Positions 53,708 through 63,777 of a DNA stretch of 64,000 nucleotides are shown in pieces; the first letter of the stretch is position 1; each line of letters starts with the position of its first letter. Origin of the DNA: Deltaproteobacteria bacterium. Its GTDB lineage: Bacteria; Desulfobacterota; Binatia; Binatales; Binataceae. The stretch covers positions 62,001 to 126,000 of the forward strand of contig JAKBMB010000016.1 in NCBI GenBank assembly GCA_021831785.1, given 5' to 3'. The notes under the pieces are model-generated. The model saw only the letters and a list, made by a program, of their open reading frames with translations. It did no database searches and was not told the origin of the DNA. The position numbers and the translations under genes are program-made.

Positions 53708-54995
53708 ACGGCAGTCCCTCAACCCAGGCGGTCACTGGCTTAAGCGCGACAACCGCCGGCGTGTCTGCGAACAGGATCGCCGCGAGCGCGCGCTGCCAGC
53801 GGTTGCTCAGCGCCTGATAATCAGGCACCGTAGGCCGCGCGCGCATGTACGGGCGCATCGCCGAGAACCCCCCATACAGCAGCGCAGCCTGCGCATCGCG
53901 CTTTATCGGCAGCGCGTTTTGCCAGCCGAGCTCGCTGACTAGCCGCTGCTGAACATCGCTCGTAAGCAGAAAACGCAAAAATAGCTGCGCGCTGTCGGGA
54001 TGCGGCGCCGAACGCGGAATCGCCAAATAACCCCCGCCCAGCACGGTAGCGCGCCCCTTCGGCCCGGCGGGGATCGGCGCGCTGAGGTCGACCAACGGCG
54101 CGAGCCCCTTGTCGTGAAGATAGGTCATCGCGAACGGCCAGTTAAAGTGAATCCACACCTCGCCGCGTGCCTGCGCCTCGAGCACGGACATTTCTCTGAA
54201 CACCGCCGAGCGCGGGTTGAGCCCCGGGGCAAGGCCGGCCAAAAAGTCCAACCCGGTCAACGTATCGGTCGAAGTCGGCTGAAGCACGGACCCTCCCGCT
54301 TCCCACACGAACGGCGCCACGTCGCACAGAACGCCCTCGTACAGCGCGCCCTTGATGGCGAGCTTGCCCGGATGAGCGCGCACGAAGCGGGCCAACTCCT
54401 CCCAGTCCGCGGGCGGGTGGGGAACTCTAAGCCGGTTGTAGATCATCGCCTGCCACATGATGCGATGGGGCACGAAATAGAGCTGGTTGGCAATTACGCC
54501 GACGCGCCAGGCGGCCGCGGGAAACAGCTTGCGCTCAGTGGCCAGCAGGCTCGGCTCGAGCTCGCGCACGTCATCGCGCGCCTGACCCAGGGTTGCGATG
54601 TCCAGCTCGACCAGATCGAAGCGTCCCCGGCCGGCGCCGGACTCCGCCTGAAGAAGATGTAGGATGTCGCCATATGTCTCGGTAACCAGTTGAACCCGGG
54701 TTCCCGAGACGCTCTCGAAATCCGCCAAGATTTTGCGATAGACGATGGCCTCGCCGGGAAACAGCGCCATCGCCACCGTGAGCGAGCTGCGCGGCACCTG
54801 CGGCGCGCCGCATCCTACAACGCACAGCCCGAGGGCCAGCGACAGGCGGGTCAGCGCGGCGCAAAGTCCGCGGCTTCGCGAACGCGCCGTGGCCCTCGCG
54901 CTCGACCTGCGGCCCGGCGATGGCCGTCCCGGTCCGTCGCGCTCAGCAGAGCATTTCGCCTTCACGCGCTCGCTTGCCAGCCGAAAGTGTGTCAC
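53682..54995 (-). CDS. Extracellular solute-binding lipoprotein of the sugar ABC transporter
   Basis: From GTG 54995, which has AAGAGG six bases upstream, the product has 437 residues. A hydrophobic stretch and lipobox (LSLALGLCVVGCGAPQ) sit about 55 residues in, so the true start may be a little later, although no ATG/GTG/TTG lies closer than GTG 54965. The mature part is a family-1 solute-binding protein: FESVSGTRVQLVTETYGDILHLLQAE, FDLVELDIATLGQA, VPHRIMWQAMIYNRLRVPHPPADWEEL, GGGYLAIPRSAPHPDSAQLFLRFLLTSDVQQRLV. First gene of the operon; ligand likely a sugar. Confidence 0.85.
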   Translation of the reverse strand: MTHFRLASERVKAKCSAERDGPGRPSPGRRSSARATARSRSRGLCAALTRLSLALGLCVVGCGAPQVPRSSLTVAMALFPGEAIVYRKILADFESVSGTRVQLVTETYGDILHLLQAESGAGRGRFDLVELDIATLGQARDDVRELEPSLLATERKLFPAAAWRVGVIANQLYFVPHRIMWQAMIYNRLRVPHPPADWEELARFVRAHPGKLAIKGALYEGVLCDVAPFVWEAGGSVLQPTSTDTLTGLDFLAGLAPGLNPRSAVFREMSVLEAQARGEVWIHFNWPFAMTYLHDKGLAPLVDLSAPIPAGPKGRATVLGGGYLAIPRSAPHPDSAQLFLRFLLTSDVQQRLVSELGWQNALPIKRDAQAALLYGGFSAMRPYMRARPTVPDYQALSNRWQRALAAILFADTPAVVALKPVTAWVEGLPYESVRPAS

Positions 54996-55465
54996 AGCGG
55001 ACCTCTTGCGCGCCGTACGCCCGCAGCGCCGCGACGGCTTAAGTCCGGCGCGCCAAAGTTTCTCTGCCCGATGAATTCGCGCCGAAAAAACTCCCCATGC
55101 GTGCAAAGCATGTCGCGCCAGCGCTTTGGACCGACGGCCAAGCGGGCGCAATCGCCAAGCGTCAAGGCCGGCGCTGTGCGCTCCGGTCGCCTTCGCCCGC
55201 TGGAGGTCCCAAACGAGCGCGTTGCGCCAGGTCTCCGAAAGGACCTCAGCGCGAAGCCCGACCGCGTTATTCTGCGTGTGCGGCAAGGCGCTCGGCTTAT
55301 CGCCTCGCGATCGCCCGGCAGCAGCCGTTGGCGCTTACCGCATTGTGCGGCACCACGCCGATATGCAACGACCGGCTCCTTTCGTGTGTAGCTCTGCGCT
55401 ACTTTTCTCCGATTCCCAGCGTGACCTACGTTATCCGCTAATCGGAGCCGTTCGTTGCATACTGA
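54996..55465. other. Intergenic stretch upstream of the sugar ABC operon
   Basis: No gene supported. Long open frames run through it in several phases because of high GC, without motifs. Near 55410-55446 a short palindromic pair CCGATT...AATCGG could be an operator. Promoter of the ABC operon is expected here. Confidence 0.35.
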
Positions 55466-56803
55466 CTAGGGCGCCACGAGCGCCTCGATCTCGTCAACCG
55501 TCTTGGGCACGCCCGCGGTCAACACCTCGTGACCCTGCGCGGTGACCAAGATATCGTCCTCGATGCGGATGCCGGTTGCGCGCATCTCGCGAGCGGGCAC
55601 CGCTTCCTCGGCGGGGCTCACGTAAAGACCCGGCTCCACGGTGAGCACCATCCCCGGTTCAAGCTGTCGCGACTTGCCGTCGCGCCGATAATCGCCTACG
55701 TCGTGCACGTCCATGCCGAGCCAATGGCTGGTGCGATGCATGTAAAAGCGCCGATACGCGGCGGTGGTGATGATCTCCTCGGTCGAGCCCGACACTAGGC
55801 CAGCCGCGCGCATCCCTTCGACAAGCGCGTGGACGGCCGTGTCATGCACCTCTTCGAGCGAGATGCCCGGGCGCACGCTGTCAATCGCGGCGAGCTGGGC
55901 CGTAAGGACGATCTGATATAGTTCGCGCTGACACGAGCTGAAGCGCGCTTTGAGGGGAAAGGTCCGCGTGATGTCCGAGGCGTAGTAGTCATATTCGCAC
56001 CCGGCGTCGAGCAGCAGCAGCTCGCCGGCGCCCAACCGGCGATCGTTGGTCACATAATGAAGGATGGTGGCGTTGGGGCCGCCGGCGACGATCGGCGGAT
56101 AAGACGCCCCGCTGGCGCCGCGGGTGCGGAAAACATAGTTGACCAGCGCTTCGACCTCCCATTCCATCATTCCGTGCCGCGCGCGGCGCATCGCTTCGCA
56201 ATGCGCGGCGGCGGCGATCCGCGCCGCCTGGCGCATCGCGTCGATCTCCGGCTCGCTCTTGAACAACCGCATCTCATGGATTATCGCGCGCGGGTCGAGC
56301 AGCGCGCGCGGCCCTTGCCCCAGACGCTCGCGCGAGCTTTGCGCCGCGCGTATCAGCCGCAGCATCGTGACGTCGAGCCGCTCGTTGACGCCCAACGGGT
56401 AATGCACCTGCGCGGCGCTTTCGAGATAACGCGGCAAGATGCGCTCTATCTCCTCGCTCAGGCAGGCGCGGTCCGCGCCGTAGTCTGCCACCGCGCCCTC
56501 AACCCCGGCCCGCGGCCCGGTCCAGGTCTCGCGCTCCTTGTCGCGCGGCCGCACAAACAGCACGAACTCGCCGTCGGGATGGCCGGGAGCGAACACCGCC
56601 AAGGACTCGGGCTCGGGAAAGCCGGTCAGGTAATAAAAGTCGCTGTTCTGGCGGTAGGTGAACTCGACATCGTTGGAGCGAATCGCTACCGGCGCGCTGG
56701 GCAAAATCGCCGGCGCACCGTCCAGCGTTTTGAGAAAGCGTTCGCGCCGATGCTTGAACACCGTGGGCGCGAGCCGCTGCGGTTGAAGGTCGAAGTGAGT
56801 CAA
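55466..56803 (-). CDS. pepP: Xaa-Pro aminopeptidase (M24B, PepP-like)
   Basis: A 445-residue metallopeptidase that releases N-terminal residues next to proline. The N-terminal creatinase domain has the PepP-type RSNDVEFTYRQNSDFYYLTGFPEPE. The catalytic domain shows the dinuclear metal ligands LLLDAGCEYDYYASDITRTFP (two Asp), HRTSHWLGMDVHDVGDY (His), VLTVEPGLY (Glu) and GIRIEDDILVT (Glu). Length and motifs agree with E. coli PepP (441). Confidence 0.95.
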   Translation of the reverse strand: MTHFDLQPQRLAPTVFKHRRERFLKTLDGAPAILPSAPVAIRSNDVEFTYRQNSDFYYLTGFPEPESLAVFAPGHPDGEFVLFVRPRDKERETWTGPRAGVEGAVADYGADRACLSEEIERILPRYLESAAQVHYPLGVNERLDVTMLRLIRAAQSSRERLGQGPRALLDPRAIIHEMRLFKSEPEIDAMRQAARIAAAAHCEAMRRARHGMMEWEVEALVNYVFRTRGASGASYPPIVAGGPNATILHYVTNDRRLGAGELLLLDAGCEYDYYASDITRTFPLKARFSSCQRELYQIVLTAQLAAIDSVRPGISLEEVHDTAVHALVEGMRAAGLVSGSTEEIITTAAYRRFYMHRTSHWLGMDVHDVGDYRRDGKSRQLEPGMVLTVEPGLYVSPAEEAVPAREMRATGIRIEDDILVTAQGHEVLTAGVPKTVDEIEALVAP

Positions 56804-56828
56804 GGTAAACGCGGAAATCTTGGCGTGT

Positions 56829-58070
56829 TCAGTTTAGCGCGCCGCCCTCCCGCAGCTTCGCCAGCTCTGCCGCGCTGTAGCCGAGCAGCCTGGTTAGAAC
56901 CTCGTCGGTATGCTGTCCCAGCAAGGGCGCCGGCGCCTGGACCCGACACGCGTTGCGGCTAAGGCGCCAGGGAATTCCGCAATGCTTGCGCGGGCCGATC
57001 TCGGGATGGTCGAGCTCGACAAAGAACCGGCGCCGGTTCAGATGCGAGTCTTCGGCCAAATCCTTGTTCGCGGCGCAGGTGAAAGCGGCTACGCCCGCAT
57101 CTTGCAAGATTTTGGTCGCCTCCTGCGGCGAGCGCTGTGCAGTCCACGCGGTAACTATCTCTTCTAGTTCGTCCTCGTTATGCTTGCGCGCAGAGGCAAG
57201 CGCGAAGCGCGGGTCGCTCGCCAGCTCGGGCCGTCCGACCGCGCGGCATAGGCGCTGCCATTGGTCGTCGTCCGCGACCGCGATCGATACCCAGGTGTCC
57301 ACCACGCCGCCGCCGATCGGCTCCGGCAAATCCTTGCAGCGAAACACCCCATGGGGAGCCATCCAGGGGTCGCGATTGCCGCGGCGGGCCGGCTCGCGAT
57401 GGTTCATCTGGTATTCAAGCAAGCCTTCGGTGGTCAGCGCCGCCGCGCACTCCCACAGGCTTGCGTCGATGAACTGCCCCTGGCCGGTTTTCCTGCGATG
57501 ATACAGGGCGGCCAAAACCGCGAAGGCGGCATGAACACCCGCGTTGGGATCGGCGTAACTCAGCGCGGTATGCATCGGCGGCCCGCCTGCGTACCCGGTC
57601 AACGCCGAGAAGCCGGCCAGCGGCACTTGCGCGGGCCCGTAAGAAATATACGATGATAAGGGGCCGGTTGCGCCGTAGCCGGACAGCGCGACCATGATTA
57701 TGTCGGGCTTGAGTTTTTTCACGTCGTCATAGCCCAAACCGAAACGTTCCATCACGCCGCGCACGAAATTATGGGCCACTACGTCGCTCTTCTCGATCAG
57801 GCGGCGCGCGGCCGCGATGCCTTCGGGGTGCTTTAGGTTTAAGGTGATCGAACGCTTGCCCTGATTGTACTGATTAAAGTACCCGGAGCGGTTCAGTCCG
57901 AACTTCTCATCCGCCCAGGGCGGCAGCATTCGCGTGACACAGGGACGCCGCGCAGTTTCCACCCGTATCACTTCGGCGCCCATATGGGCCAACTGAAGCG
58001 TGCAGTAAGGCCCGGCCCAGACCCAGCTAAAGTCGGCGACGCGAATTCCCTTGAGCGGCGGCGCGGCCAT
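56829..58070 (-). CDS. CaiB/BaiF family III CoA transferase (with catalytic Asp)
   Basis: A 413-residue enzyme: GIRVADFSWVWAGPYCTLQLAHMGAEVIRVE, NQGKRSITLNLKHPEG, DVVAHNFVRGVMERFGL. The catalytic Asp of the family is present as Asp174 in LSYADPNAGVHAAFAVLAAL. These enzymes swap CoA between acids through an aspartyl-CoA thioester. It shares one base with the stop of the second CoA transferase gene upstream, so the two are surely co-translated and may form a heteromer. Substrate unknown. Confidence 0.92.
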   Translation of the reverse strand: MAAPPLKGIRVADFSWVWAGPYCTLQLAHMGAEVIRVETARRPCVTRMLPPWADEKFGLNRSGYFNQYNQGKRSITLNLKHPEGIAAARRLIEKSDVVAHNFVRGVMERFGLGYDDVKKLKPDIIMVALSGYGATGPLSSYISYGPAQVPLAGFSALTGYAGGPPMHTALSYADPNAGVHAAFAVLAALYHRRKTGQGQFIDASLWECAAALTTEGLLEYQMNHREPARRGNRDPWMAPHGVFRCKDLPEPIGGGVVDTWVSIAVADDDQWQRLCRAVGRPELASDPRFALASARKHNEDELEEIVTAWTAQRSPQEATKILQDAGVAAFTCAANKDLAEDSHLNRRRFFVELDHPEIGPRKHCGIPWRLSRNACRVQAPAPLLGQHTDEVLTRLLGYSAAELAKLREGGALN

Positions 58071-59287
58071 TAGATCACTCCGCTTTTGTCAAGCTCGGCC
58101 AACTCCGTCTCCGTGAGTTCAAGTTGCCCGACAAATACTTCGCGGTTGTGTTGGCCCAAAAGCGGCGCCGGGCGGCGTATCTCCCAAGGAGTGGCGCTAT
58201 ATTTTACCGGCGCGCCGGGATAGCGGTAGCGCCCGGCTTGCGGATGGGCGAGCTCGACGAAAAATCCGCGCGCCTTGAGATGTTCCGCGCTCAGCAGGTC
58301 GCCCATCGTCGACACCGGCGCGAACGGGATTTTGCGCTCCAGCGCCTGGCGGTAAAGCTCATGCACGCTTTGCCCACCGACCCATTCCTCCAGCAAGGGA
58401 CGCAGCGCGTCCCAGTGCGCCGCCCGCTTGAGCCGGTCGCTGAAAATTTCCTCAGCGGCCCACTCCGGACGCCCCATTAGTTCGACAAAGGAGTGCCACT
58501 GATGCTCCTCGATGCAGCATATGAAAATATAGCCGTCCTTGCATTTCATAACTTCCAGGGGCTGAATGGGCTTTTGTCCCAGGCGCGAGGCGATCATACC
58601 GACGTAGGGCCAGAAGGCGAAAGTCATTTCCAGGATCGAAGCGACCGCCTCTTGGACCGAGACCTCAACGTGCTGCCCCGCGCCGTCGCCGAGCCCGGCC
58701 AGCAGCGCGCCCATCGTCGCGACCGCCGCATGCGCTCCGCCCTGGTAGTAAGCCTGCTGCCCGAAAGTGCTGAGCGGCGGCTTCTCCGGATGCTGCGGGG
58801 AGCCGTTGAGATAGCTCGCCCCGCCCGCGCACCAGAGCGTCAGGTTCGCGGCGCGGTAATCGCGATAAGGGCCGTCCAATCCGAACGGCAGGATCGAGGT
58901 CATGATCAGCTTCGGGTTGGCCTTGCTGAGCCGTTGAAAATGCAGGCCAATTCGGTCCATCTCCGGCGGCGCGAGGTTATGAATCAAGACGTCGGCGTTC
59001 CGAATCATCCGCTCCAGGAGCGCGAAACCTCGCGCGCTCGCGATATCCAGGGTGACGCCGAGCTTATTGCTGTTCAGGTAGAGAAACAGACCGCTTTTCT
59101 CGGGATGCGGCTGGTCGCCCGCAAACGGCCCGCGCCTGCGCGCCGGGTCGCCGATGCCGGGTCGCTCGACCTTGATCACTTCGGCGCCGGCGTCGGCCAT
59201 CAGCTTGGCCGCGTAGGGCGCCGAGACCATCTCGCCGACCTCGACAATCCTGAGTCCAGCAAGCGCGCCAGCCATCCCGTCCTCCAC
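58070..59287 (-). CDS. CaiB/BaiF family III CoA transferase homologue lacking the catalytic Asp
   Basis: A 405-residue homologue: LRIVEVGEMVSAPYAAKLMADAGAEVIKVERPG, NSNKLGVTLDIASARG, DVLIHNLAPPEMDRIGL. When lined up with the neighbouring enzyme through GGAHAAVATMGALLAG, the catalytic Asp position falls on Tyr180 (TFGQQAYYQGG). This suggests a non-catalytic partner, as in two-subunit enzymes of the benzylsuccinate CoA transferase kind. It is preceded by a YciI-family gene 12 bases upstream on the same strand. Confidence 0.88.
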   Translation of the reverse strand: MEDGMAGALAGLRIVEVGEMVSAPYAAKLMADAGAEVIKVERPGIGDPARRRGPFAGDQPHPEKSGLFLYLNSNKLGVTLDIASARGFALLERMIRNADVLIHNLAPPEMDRIGLHFQRLSKANPKLIMTSILPFGLDGPYRDYRAANLTLWCAGGASYLNGSPQHPEKPPLSTFGQQAYYQGGAHAAVATMGALLAGLGDGAGQHVEVSVQEAVASILEMTFAFWPYVGMIASRLGQKPIQPLEVMKCKDGYIFICCIEEHQWHSFVELMGRPEWAAEEIFSDRLKRAAHWDALRPLLEEWVGGQSVHELYRQALERKIPFAPVSTMGDLLSAEHLKARGFFVELAHPQAGRYRYPGAPVKYSATPWEIRRPAPLLGQHNREVFVGQLELTETELAELDKSGVI

Positions 59288-59299
59288 GCCGAGCCCGCT

Positions 59300-59572
59300 T
59301 TATTCGGGGAGAACCTTCTGGAAGGGCTTGACCTCCACGCGGGCAAAGACGCCTTCTTTCATGTACGGGTCGCCCTGAGCGAATTTCGCCGCTTCCTCCG
59401 GGGACTCGGCGTCGAGAACGATCAAGCTGCCGCTGCCGTCAGTAAAGCGGCCGCCCAGCACAATCTTGCCCCTCTGAGCTGCCGCGCGCACGTACTCGAG
59501 ATGAGTCGGCCGCACCTTGGGTCTGAGCTCCTGGCCTCTGGGGCCGTCGTGTCCGATCAATACGAAGAGCAT
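59300..59572 (-). CDS. YciI-family protein
   Basis: A 90-residue protein: FVLIGHDGPRGQELRPKVRPTHLEYVRAAAQRGKIVLGGRF and SLIVLDAESPEEAAKFAQGDPYMKEGVF, with the conserved His/Asp pair (RPTHLEY, GDPY) of the YCII domain. Such small proteins are often linked to catabolic operons, some having dehydrochlorinase-like chemistry. First gene of the three-gene CoA transferase operon. Confidence 0.9.
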   Translation of the reverse strand: MLFVLIGHDGPRGQELRPKVRPTHLEYVRAAAQRGKIVLGGRFTDGSGSLIVLDAESPEEAAKFAQGDPYMKEGVFARVEVKPFQKVLPE

Positions 59573-60024
59573 TCCCCGGTTCCTCCTTGCTTGCGCGCAA
59601 AGATAGTTTACTCAAGCTTGCCTGCAAAGGCGAGGCTCGACACCGTTCGTGCCCCGGTTACGCTTAGGCACTAAAGAAAAGGCATAACTGTTTGTGCTAC
59701 GGCGGGCAGCGGATTAAAGGTATCGTAGGCCGAGGCGCCAAGATCGGCAGCCTCAAGGAAAACGCCGTGCTTTCGGCTGCAGCTGCTCGGGCGAGCGTGC
59801 CTCCGGCCGTCGAGCCCCGGAAAGCAATTCTAAGGCCGGTCCTTTTGCAACCGCTTGGAGCAGCGTGAGCACGCGAGGTCCGACCGCAGACCGCCGGCGC
59901 TCAAGAAAATGGGGGACTGGGCGGATTCGGACCGATGCGGGGTTTGCCGCAGCCGCGATCAACCCGCCTTCGGCCGCATCGGTATCGTCACCGGCGACAG
60001 ATCGAAACCAAGGAGAGATTTGGA
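59573..60024. other. Divergent intergenic region
   Basis: Lies between the minus-strand YciI/CoA transferase operon and the plus-strand O-methyltransferase gene, so it should contain two promoters. I could not assign boxes. No gene, RNA or strong hairpin seen. Confidence 0.4.
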
Positions 60025-61041
<1,017 letters not shown>

Positions 61042-61221
61042 CAGCGACGAGCGTTCGGTGTCTGGTTTTACAGCGCCTGTTTTCCGTCGCGCTACCTCTG
61101 AAGATGAATGGCAAAGCACAAACCGCCGCTCAAGTCTCAGGTGGACACCAGCACCAAATCTGAGTTACGACAGGAAAACGCGCGGTGCTATGATATGAGG
61201 GCGTAAAAAACGGAGGCCTCG

Positions 61222-62671
61222 GTGACATTGGAGCAGACCGAGCGCAGGATGGCGGCGATTCTCGCGGCGGATGTCGTCGGCTATAGCCGGCTGGCTGGCG
61301 CCGACGAGGAGCGTACGCCGGCGCGGCTGCGCGCCTTACGCGGCGACCTTCATCGATCCAGCCACCGCAGCCCATCATGGCCGCGTGGTGAAGCGCACCG
61401 GCGATGGTGCGCTGGTCGAATTCCGCAGCGTGGTCGATGCTGTGCACTGCGCCGTCGAGGTGCAGAACGGCATGGTCGAGCGCAATGCCGGTGTGGGGCC
61501 GGAGCGGCGGATCGCATTCCGCGTAGGCATCCATGTTGGCGATGTCGTGTGCGAAGCGGACGGCGATCTGATGGGCGACGGCGTCAATATCGCCGCGCGG
61601 CTCGAAGGGATTGCCGAGCCGGGCGGAATTTGCCTTTCCGAGGACGCTTGGCGCCAGGTCCGCGACAAGATTAAGGAGTCGTTCGTCGACCTCGGCGAGC
61701 AGACTCTCAAGAACATCGCACGGCCGGTGCGCGTCTACCGCGTTGAGATGCAAGCCGCGCCGGAAGCGTCGAAGCCCAGATTGGCGCTGCCGGCCAAGCC
61801 CTCGCTCGCGGTGCTGCCGTTCCAGAATATGAGCGGCGATCCGGAGCAGGAATATTTTGCCGACGGCATGGTGGAAGACATCATCACCGGCCTGTCGCGC
61901 ATTAAGTGGGTCTTCGTGATCGCGCGCAACTCGAACTTCGTCTACAAGGGCAAGGCCGTCGATGTGAAGCAGGTCGGGCGCGAATTGGGCGTGCACTATG
62001 TGTTGGAGGGCAACGTGCGCAAAGCCGGCAACCGCGTACGCATTACCGGCCAGCTCGTCGAGGCCGAGACCGGCGCTCATCTATGGACCGACAAATTCGA
62101 TGGCGTGCTGGATGATGTGTTCGATTTGCAGGACCTCATTACCGCTGGCGTCGTGGGCGCGGTCGAGCCGAGCCTGCGCCGGGCCGAGATCGAACGCGCC
62201 GGCCGCAAGCGGCCCGACAATCTCGACGCGTATGATCTCTAATCTTCGCGCGTTGCCTTTCACATTTTCCGTGATGCCGGCAGACGCCCGGATCGCGATG
62301 AACTATCTCGAAAAGGCGCTCGCGCTCGATCCGCGGTACGCTGCCGCCCATGCGCTCACAGCGTGCTGCCACGAAACCCTTTTTGTGCGCGCTGGCTGCG
62401 ATGAGGCGGACAGAATCGCAGGCATTCGCCATGCGCGCACCGCGATCGCCAGCGGCACGGATGACGCCTTCGCGCTGGCCCTGGCCGCGGTCGTCATTCT
62501 GCATCTGGACCACGATAGCATGACGGCGCTGAACGTCGCCGACCGCGCCCTATCGTTCAATGGCGCGGGCGCCACTGCGCTCTATATCGGGGCCCATGTC
62601 GCCGCTTTCTGTGGCAACCCCGAAGCGGCGATCGATCGCGGCGACCGCGCGCTGCGCCTCAGTCCATTTTA
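61222..62671 (+). pseudogene. Class III adenylate/guanylate cyclase with TolB-like and TPR regions, twice frameshifted and truncated
   Basis: GTG 61222 opens TERRMAAILAADVVGYSRLAGADEE, the cyclase N-terminus with the first metal Asp. Near 61335-61350 the frame changes to HHGRVVKRTGDGALVEFRSVVDAVHCAVEVQNGM...GIHVGDVVCEADGDLMGDGVNIAARLE. A TolB-like part (SLAVLPFQNMSGDPEQEYFADGMVEDIITGLSRI) follows to DNLDAYDL, where a one-base shift at about 62237-62245 creates a TAA. The third frame continues ALPFTFSVM...MNYLEKALALDPRYAAAHAL to a stop at 62671, where the family would continue. Dead gene of a type abundant in alphaproteobacteria, possibly acquired. Confidence 0.8.
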
Positions 62672-62988
62672 GCCTGCCGGAATGAGCGGTCTGCGGGAGG
62701 CGATGCGGCATCCATCGCCGTGAAATTTACGAGTAGCCTACCGTAGAACGTGGGGATGGAAATTTCCGTTTATGAGTCTCAGCGTCAATCTTCCCGGCGA
62801 GTTCTCCCAGCGAAAAAGTAAGGGACGATTCGCGATTCAACGTAAAGGCTGACCGCCTGCTGACAGGAAATCGGCCTTCTCAACCCAACCGTCGCGAAGA
62901 CGTCACGGCGTTGCATCGTCCGGATGACGGCGGCGTGCGGGCTCAGTGACCAGAGGCTCCTGGCCGCAGCCTGCGCGCACTTGGTTGA
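62672..62988. other. Intergenic stretch, nothing recognised
   Basis: Convergent gap between the cyclase pseudogene and the ECF transporter genes. No gene, repeat or clear terminator found. Confidence 0.35.
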
Positions 62989-63777
62989 TCATTCACCAAC
63001 GTTGATCGCGCCATAGCCGAGGAGATAGGCGAGGAAGCTTCCCGCCCCCAACGCGCTGAGCGCCAGCACGCCGAGCCAATCGGCCGGCCTGAAACGATAT
63101 TCGACCAAGCTTGTAGGCCGATTGGTATGGCCGAAGCCGCGGGCCTCCAGGGCCATCGCCATGTTGTTGGCCTTGCGCAGCGCGCCCATGAACACCGGCA
63201 CCATGACCGGCGCGTACCCGCGCATCCGCGCGATCGGCCCGCCGCGGCTAAAGTCGTGGCCCCTTAATTTTTGCGCCGCCACCACATCCAGCGCGCTGTC
63301 GATGAACAGCGGCGCCAAGCGAAACGCGAGCGTCACCGCGAACCCGATGCGATGCGGCATGCCCATCCAGGTAAGCCCATAGGCAAATTCTTCCACCCTG
63401 GTCGTGGACAAAAAGAGAATCGTCGCCGCGATAAGCTCAGCCAGCTTGAATGCGCGGCCGAAACCGAACTCAAGCGAAGCGCGGCTGATTGGAAACGGCC
63501 CAAGCATCAGTAATGGGCTTCCCTGCCGATAGAAGATGACCCACACGGCCGCGGTGAAAAACATAATCAGGAGCAGCAACCAGCGCAGCCGGTAAAAGTT
63601 GGACCATGAGCCCGAGTACTGAGCGGCCAGCAGCAAGATGGCCCCGATGGGTGCGAGCGCCAGCGGCTGGTCGAGCCAGTAGATTGACCAGAAAATCGTG
63701 AACAGAGCGAGAATCTTCACCCCGGGATGAAGCCGATGCAGGGCCGTCGCGCGGTCGAGGTAAAGATAGATCGGCAT
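62989..63777 (-). CDS. ecfT: Energy-coupling factor transporter transmembrane protein EcfT (CbiQ-like)
   Basis: A 262-residue membrane protein that couples ATPase motion to a substrate-binding S component. It has hydrophobic segments ILALFTIFWSIYWL, ALAPIGAILLLAA and LLLLIMFFTAAVWVIFY, then the family signatures ALRKANNMAMALEARGFG (Ala-Arg-Gly box) and AFRLAPLFIDSALDVVAAQKLRG. ATG 63777 overlaps the stop of the ATPase gene (TGATG), so the two are coupled. No S component lies in the window, so the vitamin or metal substrate is unknown. Confidence 0.9.
   Translation of the reverse strand: MPIYLYLDRATALHRLHPGVKILALFTIFWSIYWLDQPLALAPIGAILLLAAQYSGSWSNFYRLRWLLLLIMFFTAAVWVIFYRQGSPLLMLGPFPISRASLEFGFGRAFKLAELIAATILFLSTTRVEEFAYGLTWMGMPHRIGFAVTLAFRLAPLFIDSALDVVAAQKLRGHDFSRGGPIARMRGYAPVMVPVFMGALRKANNMAMALEARGFGHTNRPTSLVEYRFRPADWLGVLALSALGAGSFLAYLLGYGAINVGE

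Noticed and set aside
56057-56962. 301-codon plus-strand frame opposite pepP
   Set aside because: No domain; pepP on the minus strand keeps all metal ligands.
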